Shown here one piece after another: positions 1-8,100 of a stretch of DNA of 35,071 bases. The stretch comes from Caldisericales bacterium (lineage in GTDB: Bacteria > Caldisericota > Caldisericia > JAAYUI01): assembly GCA_012517765.1 (NCBI GenBank), contig JAAYUI010000031.1, positions 1 through 35,071 of the forward strand, given 5' to 3'. The notes beneath the pieces are model-generated. The model saw only the letters and a program-made list of their open reading frames with translations. It was not told the DNA's origin and searched no databases. The position numbers were made by a program, and so were the translations under genes. Numbering within the stretch: the first letter of the stretch is position 1; each line of letters opens with the position of its first letter.

Positions 1-85
1 AAACAGGGCCATTTGGCCAGATGATTGTTTCGAGGTAGTTTCTGGTCTCTTCTTCGGTAAGTTGTCCAAGTTCTATCAGGTTCAT
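1..85 (-). CDS. IS1595-type transposase, N-terminus (runs off window)
   Basis: Reading leftward from an ATG at 85, the 28 visible codons begin MNLIELGQLTEEE and continue to a WPNGPV motif at the window edge. This is the usual start of the zinc-ribbon domain of IS1595/ISXO2-type DDE transposases, where an acidic helix is followed by the WPNGPxCPxC knuckle. The cysteines and the catalytic domain lie outside the window, so it is unknown whether the element is intact. No inverted terminal repeat was recognised in the short piece available. The gene has its own near-consensus promoter at 92-119, which would give an mRNA starting at or next to the ATG. The family call rests on a short motif. Confidence 0.72.
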   Translation of the reverse strand, partial: MNLIELGQLTEEETRNYLETIIWPNGPV

Positions 86-91
86 GATTGT

Positions 92-119
92 ATGATAACA
101 GGTTTACTGTAATTGTCAA
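92..119 (-). promoter_or_regulatory. Promoter of the transposase gene (leaderless type)
   Basis: On the minus strand there is a perfect -35 TTGACA (119-114), a 16-bp spacer and a -10 TATCAT (97-92). Six nucleotides then separate the -10 from the ATG at 85. The expected transcription start falls on or next to the A of the start codon. Confidence 0.6.
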
Positions 120-126
120 GTATATA

Positions 127-492
127 ATGCCGAATTATAATTCGTTGAAGAAATTATCCGATGAATATCTTGAGCCACTTGCAGGAGAAATGCTTTATGA
201 TGATTCGATAGAAGAAAATATCAGAGCCTACTTTGGTAAATGGGAGAAAGGCCAGTATTACCTGAAAGTGGCCCTCTGTTTTATGGACCTGCATTTTCGC
301 AATTACATTGTCGATTTTGAGCCTATCCCTGAGAAAATCACCAATGTAATTGTGAGTTTTGACGATGAAAAAAATAGGAAATATATCTATGCCATTACCG
401 AAAACAAAGTCTATGATCTGATGGACACGGTAATCATTGCCAACACCTTTGAGCAGCTCAAATATTTTGATGAGCATGGTGTGACAAAATAA
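127..492 (+). CDS. Hypothetical protein, 121 aa
   Basis: I do not recognise this protein. It is a soluble, acidic, AT-rich reading frame with no signal peptide or membrane segment, rich in aromatic and charged residues. It starts MPNYNSLKKLSDEYLEP, and a C-terminal half with alternating hydrophobic residues suggests a small alpha/beta fold. An in-frame TTG at 88 would add 13 residues, but that start lies inside the transposase promoter, so I prefer the ATG at 127. Neither start has a clear ribosome-binding site. It is divergent from the transposase gene and convergent with the stalk protein that ends at 526. A minus-strand frame over the same bases is less likely to be real. Confidence 0.55.
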   Translation: MPNYNSLKKLSDEYLEPLAGEMLYDDSIEENIRAYFGKWEKGQYYLKVALCFMDLHFRNYIVDFEPIPEKITNVIVSFDDEKNRKYIYAITENKVYDLMDTVIIANTFEQLKYFDEHGVTK

Positions 493-525
493 TATCACAT
501 TTTCGACGTAAGGTTATCCAAAAAA

Positions 526-1269
526 CTATGGCACAGACACCGAAAGAGTCTTTGATTCCTTGTGCCACCCGACACCGCCACCAATTGCCTGGGCAAAAAA
601 TCTTGCCGGAACATAGGTAGAACCAAAAATGATCTGAGACACAGGGTCAACTGCTGCAGATTTCCCATCGACTATTGCTTTGGATGACCCAATCTGGAAT
701 TGGGTTTTTCTTCTGCCAAGGGTTAGCGTCAGCTTTCTGGCTGATGCCTCCCAGGTCAGCTGGGCGCCAAAAAACTGGCAGTAGTCCCTCAAGGGCACCA
801 TGGACCTGTTTGAAATGAGCTGTGTGGGGTTAAGGAGTTGTTCCTCGTCTGCATTCACATAGGCAGTGTTGGAGCCAAGGACTGTGTTGACAGTGCAGTC
901 CCTGAAAACCACAACCCCCGATTCTGTCTGGTTTCCGGCCCTGTCTTTGGCAAACACACTCACAACTGTTTTGCCGGAGCCAAGTTCTTTTTGGGTCTCG
1001 AACCTTCCATTCCTGCACTGGAGATTTGTTTCGCCAATTGTTGCACCATCGAGTATTACTTTGACCTGGGCAATCGATGGGTCAGAAATCGTGCCGACAA
1101 TGTCGATTGTTTTGCTTCTTGTGTGAAGGCCGGAAACTGGTACCTCTATGTGCAGTTTTAGCTCAGCAAATAGAGTTTCTGTTGAAAAGACAAAAACTAT
1201 TATTGCTAAACCCAAACTGACTGTTTGTAAATATTTGTTTACATTTTTAATCATTTCTCTGCTACTCAT
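526..1269 (-). CDS. Secreted stalk-domain (copper amine oxidase-like N-terminal) protein
   Basis: The 247-aa protein has a hydrophobic signal segment (about residues 15-37), then an Ig-like beta domain (about 40-125) with the pattern of repeats that insert DGATIGE/DRAGNQTES loops. A C-terminal stalk domain follows (about 130-247), of the type found at the N-terminus of copper amine oxidase. Its hallmarks are SNRSMVPLRD, LTWEASARKLTL, FGSTYVPARFFAQAIG and a final VGWHKESKTLSV. Stalk domains are non-enzymatic and are common in exported proteins; I infer a surface or cell-wall-associated role. An ATG at 1290 lies upstream of the -10 box, so the ATG at 1269 is preferred. It is divergent from the ArsR-type regulator, whose start is 30 bp away. 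Confidence 0.8.
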   Translation of the reverse strand: MSSREMIKNVNKYLQTVSLGLAIIVFVFSTETLFAELKLHIEVPVSGLHTRSKTIDIVGTISDPSIAQVKVILDGATIGETNLQCRNGRFETQKELGSGKTVVSVFAKDRAGNQTESGVVVFRDCTVNTVLGSNTAYVNADEEQLLNPTQLISNRSMVPLRDYCQFFGAQLTWEASARKLTLTLGRRKTQFQIGSSKAIVDGKSAAVDPVSQIIFGSTYVPARFFAQAIGGGVGWHKESKTLSVSVP

Positions 1270-1280
1270 TGTTACCGGTG

Positions 1281-1309
1281 ATTCTAACATAATGCGAAGA
1301 TGAGAACAA
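1281..1309 (-). promoter_or_regulatory. Promoter of the 526-1269 stalk protein
   Basis: On the minus strand, -35 TTGTTC (1309-1304), a 17-bp spacer and -10 TAGAAT (1286-1281). The ATG at 1269 follows after 11 nt, so the leader would be only a few bases. The -35 lies inside the first codons of the divergent arsR-type gene, which makes autoregulation plus control of the stalk gene by one bound protein plausible. Confidence 0.5.
1288..1293 (+). promoter_or_regulatory. Putative -10 box of the ArsR-type gene
   Basis: CATAAT stands six nucleotides before the ATG at 1300, the spacing seen at other leaderless starts in this window. No good -35 is visible. It interleaves with the minus-strand promoter at 1281-1309, so the two transcripts probably compete or share an operator. 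Confidence 0.35.
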
Positions 1310-1674
1310 CCGGAAATAATTTCAGTCTAGAGGGCGGACTAAAAGCGCTCGCAGAACCGACAAGACTCACCATCCTTGCCCTTCTCTCAAGGTATGACCA
1401 GCTTTGTGTTGGGCAGCTTGTCGATGCCCTTGGTCTGCCGCAGGCCGGAGTGTCCCAGCACCTGAGGGTATTGAGGTACCAGGGTATTGTGAAGGTCGAA
1501 CGTGAGGGACAGTGGGCCTACTATGCCATTGTGCCCGAGCGGATAAGCCAGATTGCAAAAAAGGTCCAGGACATAACAAAAGGCGATTACCAGATACCAA
1601 AAGATGTGGTCAGGTCGCTGGAGACGTCCGCAATCGAGCACCCGAGAAATACTGGAAAAACAAGAAACAGATAG
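1300..1674 (+). CDS. ArsR-family winged-helix transcriptional regulator
   Basis: The 124-aa protein has the ArsR layout. The helix LKALAEPTRLTILALLS is followed by LCVGQLVDALGLPQAGVSQHL as helix-turn-helix and a wing ending VEREGQWAYYAI (roughly residues 12-85). A 35-residue basic tail has no recognisable sensor domain. No CxC metal motif of the ArsR/SmtB arsenic or cadmium type is present; the single Cys is in LCVGQL, so metal sensing by the classical site is not supported. It lacks a Shine-Dalgarno site and seems to start leaderless. The divergent stalk gene is the obvious regulatory target besides itself. The family call is firm; the ligand is unknown. Confidence 0.85.
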   Translation: MRTTGNNFSLEGGLKALAEPTRLTILALLSRYDQLCVGQLVDALGLPQAGVSQHLRVLRYQGIVKVEREGQWAYYAIVPERISQIAKKVQDITKGDYQIPKDVVRSLETSAIEHPRNTGKTRNR

Positions 1675-1781
1675 CCGGATTACTTGATCTGGAATCTTTT
1701 TTGTGGTTCTTAAACAATAAAAAATATAAATTATTTTTCTATTGACCTTGCCATAATGATAATGTTCAAAATTCTACCGTA

Positions 1782-2033
1782 ATGATTAGATATGCAATAG
1801 GAGAATTTTCTAGGATAATCGGGACAAACACAAGAATGCTTCGACATTATAAAGGAATTGGGTTGCTTTTCCCGGATTGTGTTGGAAACAATCTCTACAG
1901 ATATTACAAAGAGAACCAGATTGCCCTTGGCCTTTTGATTGCGAAGCTAATAAGTATCGATGTGCTCCTGAAAGAAACTTTGATGGTACTTGAATCTGCA
2001 AGAGAAGGCAATCCCCCCCGGAAGAAGTCTTGA
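1782..2033 (+). CDS. MerR-family regulator, N-terminal part (frame broken at a poly-C tract)
   Basis: The first ~70 residues match a MerR DNA-binding domain. YAIGEFSRIIGTNTRMLRHY is the helix-turn-helix, GIGLLFPD the first wing and LYRYYKENQ the conserved RYY segment, followed by the usual helical segment. The frame ends soon after a run of seven C residues (2013-2019). Adding one C would join it in frame to the 2030-2290 sequence, giving a 169-aa protein with the expected C-terminal dimerisation helix. The gene could be phase-variable, decayed, or miscalled by one base. TTGACC at 1743-1748 could be a -35, but no convincing -10 is visible. It sits upstream of the AT-rich beta/gamma-crystallin-like gene, a likely target. 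Confidence 0.65.
   Translation: MIRYAIGEFSRIIGTNTRMLRHYKGIGLLFPDCVGNNLYRYYKENQIALGLLIAKLISIDVLLKETLMVLESAREGNPPRKKS
2013..2019 (+). repeat. Poly-C tract (7 C) at the MerR frame break
   Basis: A run of seven C interrupts an otherwise AT-rich gene exactly where the reading frame must shift by one base. Eight C, or five, would restore the frame. Homopolymer tracts of this kind are classic slippage sites and also classic sequencing-error sites. Confidence 0.8.
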
Positions 2034-2290
2034 TGAAACACTCAAAGCGTCTCAGTGAGAGAATCGATGAAGATAATCAGAAAAAAGAATTGTGTGAAAA
2101 GTTGATTGAGAACAGGCTGATCATTGAAGCAACGGAGAATTCACAAACGAAGCAAGAAGAGAACTTGGTTGCCCAGAATTTTATTGAAACCAAATATGAA
2201 AAATTCCACCTTGTCAATTTAAGAAACGAGTTTTATTTGGGCAAACAAAAAGACAAAATCAAAAAAACTTGCTTTCATAGCTCTGCCTGA
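2030..2290 (+). pseudogene. C-terminal remainder of the frameshifted MerR-type gene
   Basis: Read in the frame reached by one extra C at 2013-2019, this stretch continues the MerR-type protein with EEVLMKHSKRLSERIDED and a long charged helix rich in Glu, Lys and Gln. That is the coiled-coil/dimerisation segment expected after a MerR DNA-binding domain. On its own it has an ATG at 2030 that overlaps the previous stop, so translational coupling as a separate peptide is conceivable. It has no recognisable domain alone. There is no cysteine arrangement typical of metal-sensing MerR proteins. Confidence 0.5.
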
Positions 2291-2326
2291 TTCGTAGTTT
2301 TTGCCTAGGAGGTAGGTGGTGCAGGG

Positions 2327-2401
2327 ATGAAAAATATATCAGACGATAAAAAACTGATTATGCAAAAAAATGAATTTGTTTTTTTAAAAAAAATCCATTA
2401 A
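2327..2401 (+). CDS. Possible 24-aa small ORF with a strong ribosome-binding site
   Basis: AGGAGGT at 2307-2313 lies about a dozen bases before an ATG at 2327, and a second G-rich patch lies next to the ATG. The frame reads MKNISDDKKLIMQKNEFVF and ends at 2401, inside the palindrome at 2393-2406. It is lysine-rich with no recognisable motif. It could be a leader peptide for the downstream gene or a remnant. The length is too short for coding statistics, so the call is tentative. Confidence 0.2.
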   Translation: MKNISDDKKLIMQKNEFVFLKKIH

Positions 2402-2406
2402 TGGAT
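2393..2406. promoter_or_regulatory. Perfect 14-bp palindrome, candidate operator
   Basis: ATCCATTAATGGAT is a perfect inverted repeat 26 bp upstream of the ATG at 2433 and follows A/T-rich DNA that could hold a promoter. Position and symmetry fit an operator, possibly for the adjacent MerR-type regulator. That link is inference. Confidence 0.35.
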
Positions 2407-2432
2407 GCTTCCAAAAAAGGAGGAGAAATAAA

Positions 2433-3788
2433 ATGAACATTAAAGAAGAATTGATAAAGATTGCTAAGAAATTTATGATGGAAGAGTTGGATTGCGATCA
2501 GAAAAAAAACCTTCCTCAATCCATAAGCAATGAAGATCGCAATTATATTACTGAGTTAGAGCGCCATGATTGTTGCGATCAAGACTATATCAGTGCACTA
2601 CTAATGCAATTTAAAGATGAAACAACTGATAATTTGATAAGTAGTAAAATGGTAGAAAAAAAATTAAAAGAATTCGATGAAAATGGAGATATAGAAAGTC
2701 TTAAACAAGCAATTGATGTTTATAATTTTATATCCATAAAAAAAGGATATAAAAGAATAAATGATGTATTGAAAGAAGTCGATATTGTTGGTCGTTTGAA
2801 GCAATATAATTTACATGGACATGTACCACTAAGTGGAGGAACAGTCTTATCACCAATATTTGTTGATTTATATGGAGGATATTATAGCGAAGGGGTTTCA
2901 GAAGGCAATTGGTACACTATAACTTATGATGATTATACATATTATAGACATCCTAGTTTACCCAACTTTAATAATGAAACAACAGGATTGCATATTATGA
3001 ATTTTTCTTCGAGTCCATATGAGGTAATTCTGTTTCAAAACAAGAATTATAAAGGCCGTTTCAAGCGTTTTCATTGCAAAGGAGATGGTAGTTTTGCTGA
3101 TGCCACATATAACTACATTGGCGATTTTATGAACAATAGAACATCCTCTCTTTTGATAGTTAAACATAGAGACAATGAGATGGAAGTTAGTTTAACGGAT
3201 ATAAAGATAAAACATAAAAAAATTAAAGATCTAATTGAGGAGATGTTCTCAATAAAGAAACACACAGAACATATGCACAAGGACGTTGTAAAAGTATTTG
3301 GTGTAACAATTGAAGATGTTGATGTGAATGTTTATAGCGGATTAGAGAAAAAACCAGTTATAACATGGGATATGTGGAATCCTCATATATACGCACTTGA
3401 TGATTACAAAATGATAAAAATAGAAATACCAATAGAAACAAAAATTCATTATCATGCTGGTGGATTTTTCAATTGCAGTGGAACTCAAATTTATCATTCG
3501 AATATCATATATTGGATTTATCCTTATATAGATATGAATCATAAATTGAAAGCACATGTTGATATGTATGATCAGGAAACAAAAGAAGATAGTAATTTTA
3601 CAAGCATAGTTGAAGAAAAAATGTTTCAAGAGGCAGGAAAACATGTTGATAAAATCAACTCATATCTTAAAGATGCAGTTTCTGCCTTGTCTGGTTTAAA
3701 CTTCAAATATCTTTACCTGCTTCCCGGTGATGGCGGCAACCATGGCTATACGGAAGATGGTGTAATTATGATGCTTCAAAAAGAATAA
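2433..3788 (+). CDS. AT-rich 451-aa protein with a beta/gamma-crystallin-like motif
   Basis: A strong ribosome-binding site (AGGAGGA, 2419-2425) precedes the ATG. The N-terminal ~120 residues are helical and charged. The segment around residues 195-245 (VILFQNKNYKGRFKRF, then NNRTSSLLIVK) resembles a beta/gamma-crystallin Greek-key motif: an aromatic-x-G corner followed by an N-[DN]-R-x-S-S strand, as in crystallin-like and peptidase-inhibitor I36-type proteins. The C-terminal part is aromatic-rich (IHYHAGGFFNCSGTQIY) and unassigned. No signal peptide is evident. Base composition is far more AT-rich than the envelope genes to the right, while the last ~20 codons return to higher G+C. That suggests horizontal acquisition, together with the MerR-type gene. 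The crystallin assignment is by eye and moderate. Confidence 0.65.
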   Translation: MNIKEELIKIAKKFMMEELDCDQKKNLPQSISNEDRNYITELERHDCCDQDYISALLMQFKDETTDNLISSKMVEKKLKEFDENGDIESLKQAIDVYNFISIKKGYKRINDVLKEVDIVGRLKQYNLHGHVPLSGGTVLSPIFVDLYGGYYSEGVSEGNWYTITYDDYTYYRHPSLPNFNNETTGLHIMNFSSSPYEVILFQNKNYKGRFKRFHCKGDGSFADATYNYIGDFMNNRTSSLLIVKHRDNEMEVSLTDIKIKHKKIKDLIEEMFSIKKHTEHMHKDVVKVFGVTIEDVDVNVYSGLEKKPVITWDMWNPHIYALDDYKMIKIEIPIETKIHYHAGGFFNCSGTQIYHSNIIYWIYPYIDMNHKLKAHVDMYDQETKEDSNFTSIVEEKMFQEAGKHVDKINSYLKDAVSALSGLNFKYLYLLPGDGGNHGYTEDGVIMMLQKE

Positions 3789-3845
3789 TATCAATAGCTG
3801 AACATTGATCGAATTGTTTATGTATTGAAAAAGTAGATTTTCTCC

Positions 3846-5087
3846 TCAATCCTGAGTTTTTATGCGGAACCCGTAGATGTCCCAGTCCAGGCCGTTGTCT
3901 TCCGCCCAGACAATGTTGTCCCCGAAAATTCTAGCCCAGCATCTTTTGATTGGTTCCCTGTCATTTTGGCCTGTGATGTCAAAAGTTTTCAGGTTACCAC
4001 TGCTATCCATGATCGCCAATCTTGCACCGGGTGTTTTGTACCATAGCTCATTTGCAAAGCGACGATTCTCGATCCAGACGATTCTCCTTCCAAAACTGCA
4101 CTCGCTTACAACGCTGATGCAACCTTCCTGAAGCCACGGAGTGATGTCAAAAAGCATTGATTTTACTGATTCAAAACCCATTAGCTTTTCTTTGCCGTTG
4201 TCAAAATTAAAAACTTTCACAACAAGAATCTCTGACTCAGGGCTAAACATAAGCGTGAGGAAATAATCATCAGGATTGTTCCATACATCAAAAGTTTCAC
4301 CAGTCGAGATCTTGTGGCCTTTTATTTTCCCGAATGAGTTCAGACTTGGGGAATGGGAGGTATAGTATACATAGTCACCCTGTATCACAGGATTTTTCTC
4401 AAAAACCGCAGGATCTCCAATACTGTAGGTTATTTTTGTTTCTATGTCATACAACTTTATGTCTGAATCTGTGCCATCAAAAGACTGGTATACTACCTTG
4501 CCATTGTGAATCAGGGGCCAACACCACTGATCGTTGACAATAAAGTCGTATATGCGTGTTTTGCTGGACGGGTTTGTAATATCGGCGATATAGATTCCAG
4601 GATTTGAAACATCTGTTTCAGTCCATACAGCATATTTGTCCCAGATTGAAACACAATCTCTGGTTGCTGGGGCGTCCGAGATGGTAGTTGTGGTCTTGCT
4701 CTTAAAATTGTATGCGAAAATCTGACTGGAGCTGGAAGAGCAATTTGAATTTTTCAAAGTTACGCAATAATCCTGGCCGACATAGCACAACTCGTCGGAT
4801 GGAAAGGAAGGCGTACCATTTCCGCCATCAAATATCGTTGAAAGTGATGCGTTTGAGAGGTCGAATGACTTTGCGCTGGTGATGCCGCCACTCTTTTCGC
4901 TGAAAATGGCAAAATCTGAGTTGATAAATGGCGAATACTCATCTGACGAGCTCCGCGCTATTGCAAATTCATCACCAAGAGAAATATTCATAGAAGAAGC
5001 TCTTGCGCCAGGGCAGAGAAAACAGGCAGCGACGACTATCAAAACAAGTAAAGATGATACCTTAAACTTTTCACCCCATGCCAACAT
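3846..5087 (-). CDS. Secreted beta-propeller-like (TolB/WD-type) protein
   Basis: The ATG at 5087 is preceded by AAGGAGG at ideal spacing, so the in-frame upstream ATG at 5123 is rejected. The 413-aa product has a signal peptide (KVSSLLVLIVVAACFLCPG; the Cys is not in a clear lipobox, so it may be soluble). The mature part has repeated blades of the pattern 'x-x-D-x-x-V-Y/W-x-[DE]-x-x-x-x-x-[ID]-Y-[DF]-[IF]', for example CVSIWDKYAVWTETD, DIKLYDIETKI, NPVIQGDYVYYTSHSP and GDNIVWAEDNGLDWDIYGF. This layout is typical of six-bladed TolB-like propellers. No enzymatic residues are recognised; a protein- or glycan-binding role outside the membrane is inferred. It lies 97 bp after the 1026-aa stalk protein gene and has a possible own promoter. 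Confidence 0.72.
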   Translation of the reverse strand: MLAWGEKFKVSSLLVLIVVAACFLCPGARASSMNISLGDEFAIARSSSDEYSPFINSDFAIFSEKSGGITSAKSFDLSNASLSTIFDGGNGTPSFPSDELCYVGQDYCVTLKNSNCSSSSSQIFAYNFKSKTTTTISDAPATRDCVSIWDKYAVWTETDVSNPGIYIADITNPSSKTRIYDFIVNDQWCWPLIHNGKVVYQSFDGTDSDIKLYDIETKITYSIGDPAVFEKNPVIQGDYVYYTSHSPSLNSFGKIKGHKISTGETFDVWNNPDDYFLTLMFSPESEILVVKVFNFDNGKEKLMGFESVKSMLFDITPWLQEGCISVVSECSFGRRIVWIENRRFANELWYKTPGARLAIMDSSGNLKTFDITGQNDREPIKRCWARIFGDNIVWAEDNGLDWDIYGFRIKTQD

Positions 5088-5125
5088 ATTTTCCTCCTTT
5101 TGGGCAGGTATCCCCAATGACACAT

Positions 5126-5154
5126 TTTATAGAAAGCATTTTCAAAAATATGAA
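5126..5154 (-). promoter_or_regulatory. Possible promoter of the beta-propeller gene
   Basis: On the minus strand, TTCATA (5154-5149), a 17-bp spacer and TATAAA (5131-5126), giving a leader of about 30-35 nt with the Shine-Dalgarno site AAGGAGG before the ATG at 5087. The -35 match is poor. Confidence 0.4.
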
Positions 5155-5183
5155 CAAAATGTCTATATTTTAACTGTTTTTTC

Positions 5184-8100
5184 TTACGGATACGTTATTA
5201 CAACCTGCCTGGCAGAAGCCTCCCAGAGCGTCTTTGCGCCGAGTGCGTCGGAGACAAACCTCACCGGAATAAATGTTCGGCCGTCTTTTATCGTTGCTGG
5301 CGGGTCCATTGTCATGAGTGTCCCGTTCACTTCGGCCTTTGACTCGCCAATCTTTATCCTGATTGTTGTCCTGCCCCTTTTGAATGTGACTGTTTTTGTA
5401 TAGTTGTCATAATCGACCTTTGCAAAGAGGTTCTCCCCGATAAACCTGAAAGGCACCATCGCCTTTCCTTTTGTGATGTAGGGCGGCGCATCCAGTTCTA
5501 CTGCCCCATCATTCACAACGGCCGTTTTCACTCCTACTTTCATCATGATGACTACTTGCGGGACAGAAGGTGACGATTCGGCCATTCTTGGGATGCCATC
5601 GCCAGACGGCCAGACCGGGACCAATTTGTAGTTATAGACAGACTGTGGATCAAGGTCACTGTCCAGAAATTCATTTTTTCCTGGCGGGGACTCAAAAATT
5701 TTTTTCTCTGGCAGGAGTTTTCCCCTGTAGTACTCAGTTCTGTCAATCCTGTAGCCCTTGAGCTCCTCGCCTCTGTATGTTGGAGGTAGCCATGAAAGTT
5801 TGATTGCAAAAGGCATTGGCTCTGCAATCAGATTAGACACAAACTTGAATTGTGGCCCAATCTCTGGAACATTCAGCGAGATTTCGACGTAGAAAATCCC
5901 GATTGCCGATTTGACCATTATCCTGCCAAAATGCTGACCTGTTGCCAGATCTTTTGTCACTTCAATTCTGATGTCTGCAGATTTTCCCTGCTGGAGCACC
6001 AGCTTGTCTGGCAAAGCTGCAAGGTAGTCCGGTTCGGGTTTTATTTCACAAGAGAAATCGCCAGGGCCGGAATTCTTTACTTTGAAGGTGGTGTATGCGC
6101 CCTTTGTGTTTTGCATGGAACCAAGGTTGATTGATGTTGGTGTTATTTCAATTTTCGGATAGGGCTGTTCCTGTTTTCTGGGCACTGTTGTCGCCAGCGC
6201 TGATGATGGCCCAAGCGAGCCATCGGGGCATGTGACCCTGACATAGTAAGAATATGACATGCCATTTGTCAGGCCTGTGTCTTCAAACTGCCTGGCATTT
6301 GCGGGGAGAGGTATGGGCGTCAGGAGCTTTGGTGCATTGTTGCCCTCAATCCTGTATACAAGAAAGCCATTGGCCTGGGTTGATGGCTCGCTCCACATGA
6401 CTGTGGTCGCCGAATCCCCCGGTTTGACTGAAACCTTGACCGTCGTGGAGCAGGTTTTTTCCACCATTTCACCCGTTATCGTAAACGCCAGGTCAAATGG
6501 GCTTTTGTCCTGCGCCATCGGATTGACTGACGACATGCAGACAACATAAAAAGATATTGATTTCGGATTTCCGATCATCTCCAGCGGAACAGACACAAGG
6601 AGCTTCCCGTCTGCGAATATTGCCCCTTCAAGCTCTGCCACTTCAGAGATCGGGCCGTTTTGTGCAGAGAGGAGCCTGCAGATGATGTTCTCGCCTTTCA
6701 TGTAAATATTGACGATGAAATCTTCTCCGCCCGGGCTGCCGTTCTCTGGAAGCATCCCTGTTGACGCGTCCTGGTCGGAGTTGATAAATATTGAGACCTG
6801 GACATCATTTCCGGAGGCAGTCGGGTCTTTGTAAAATCCGACCTTGAAGAGAACATTACCTTTTGAAGGGTTGTTTGCACACTCTATTGTTTTCATGTCG
6901 ACCGGGAAGCTTGGATCTTCATTGTCCTCGAAAATGGTTGTGAAAACCGGAGTGTCCGACTGGACAAGACTTGAGGAAACGGGGCCTGCGATGTCCCAGT
7001 CCACCTCAGGCGCCTTCCACCCGCCACATGCCACACGGAACGAAACGTTTTTTGGCATTCCGATCCTCTTTAGTCCTACAGAGAACTGGACTGTGCCGCT
7101 TTCTGCATTACATGTAAGGTCAGTCAGCGGTGAATTCCTGAACCCCCCGATGCCTTCTTTGTAGTTCCACACGTTTGAAACAAGCCTGCCAGATTCTGTT
7201 GCAATCTCAAATATGTAGTCCTCGTTGCCTTTGCAAAACCTCTCATTTGAAAATCCGCCGGTTTTTGGGTCAGTGTCAGCCAAAATTAGTATTTTCTTGT
7301 CGTAATTGCCCATTCCGGAAAGCCCGTCCCAGAAGTCTATCCTGAAGTGCACCCTCTCCTGGTCTTGCATCAGAAAGATGTTTTTGATGCACATTCTTTT
7401 AAAGAGTGTTGGCGGGTTTCTCGCAAGCAGCTGCCAGGGTGGTGTGACTTTCTGTTCGGCCTCGACGTAGTTTGCCACGCAGGCAAACTTTCCGGAGAGC
7501 CCGACATGCACCCTGTGGATGCCCACCGAAACCTGTGCCGGAAAGTCGAAATATGCAAAGGTTTTGCCTTTGGCCTTTTCCGTTTTTGCTTCAATGGAGG
7601 CTTTTGCGCCTACCATCGTGTACTTGAGGTGGTCCGGCGAAAGGTCCGGGTTGGTGTCCTGGAACGTTCTTGCAACAAGCTTAAAATCAATATTTGATGG
7701 CTCGCCAATCGCCCTTCTCGGGATGGCAAAAGAGATGGTATCACCTTTTACTGTTCCAAACCCCAACCCGCCTGTCTCGACAGTATCTGGCCCGACCCAT
7801 CTGTCCAGAACAAACTTATCAGCGCCATGTTCCCTCGAATACCTGGCAAAAAAATCCTCCCCACCCTGGTTGTATGACCTGTCGTTTGCTTTTGGCATGC
7901 CGGTTTTTGGGTTGCCATCCACGTCCATTGCGATGGAGATGAAAACATCGCCATCAACTGGTTTGTATAACATTATTCTTGCCCATACATACAGGCTGTC
8001 ATGTTTCATCTCCAGGCTCTTCACATCAACCGGTTTGGTACTATCGGCATCGGAGGTGAAAATTGTTTCGTAGTCTTTTGTTTCGCGATCAAAATATACG

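Noticed and set aside
154-498. Minus-strand frame (114 aa) over the first small gene
   Set aside because: It competes with the plus-strand frame; the plus frame has a more normal protein composition, though the choice is not certain.
7519-8073. Plus-strand frame (184 aa) opposite the 1026-aa stalk protein
   Set aside because: It is antisense to a well-supported gene with a strong Shine-Dalgarno site; composition is that of a shadow frame.
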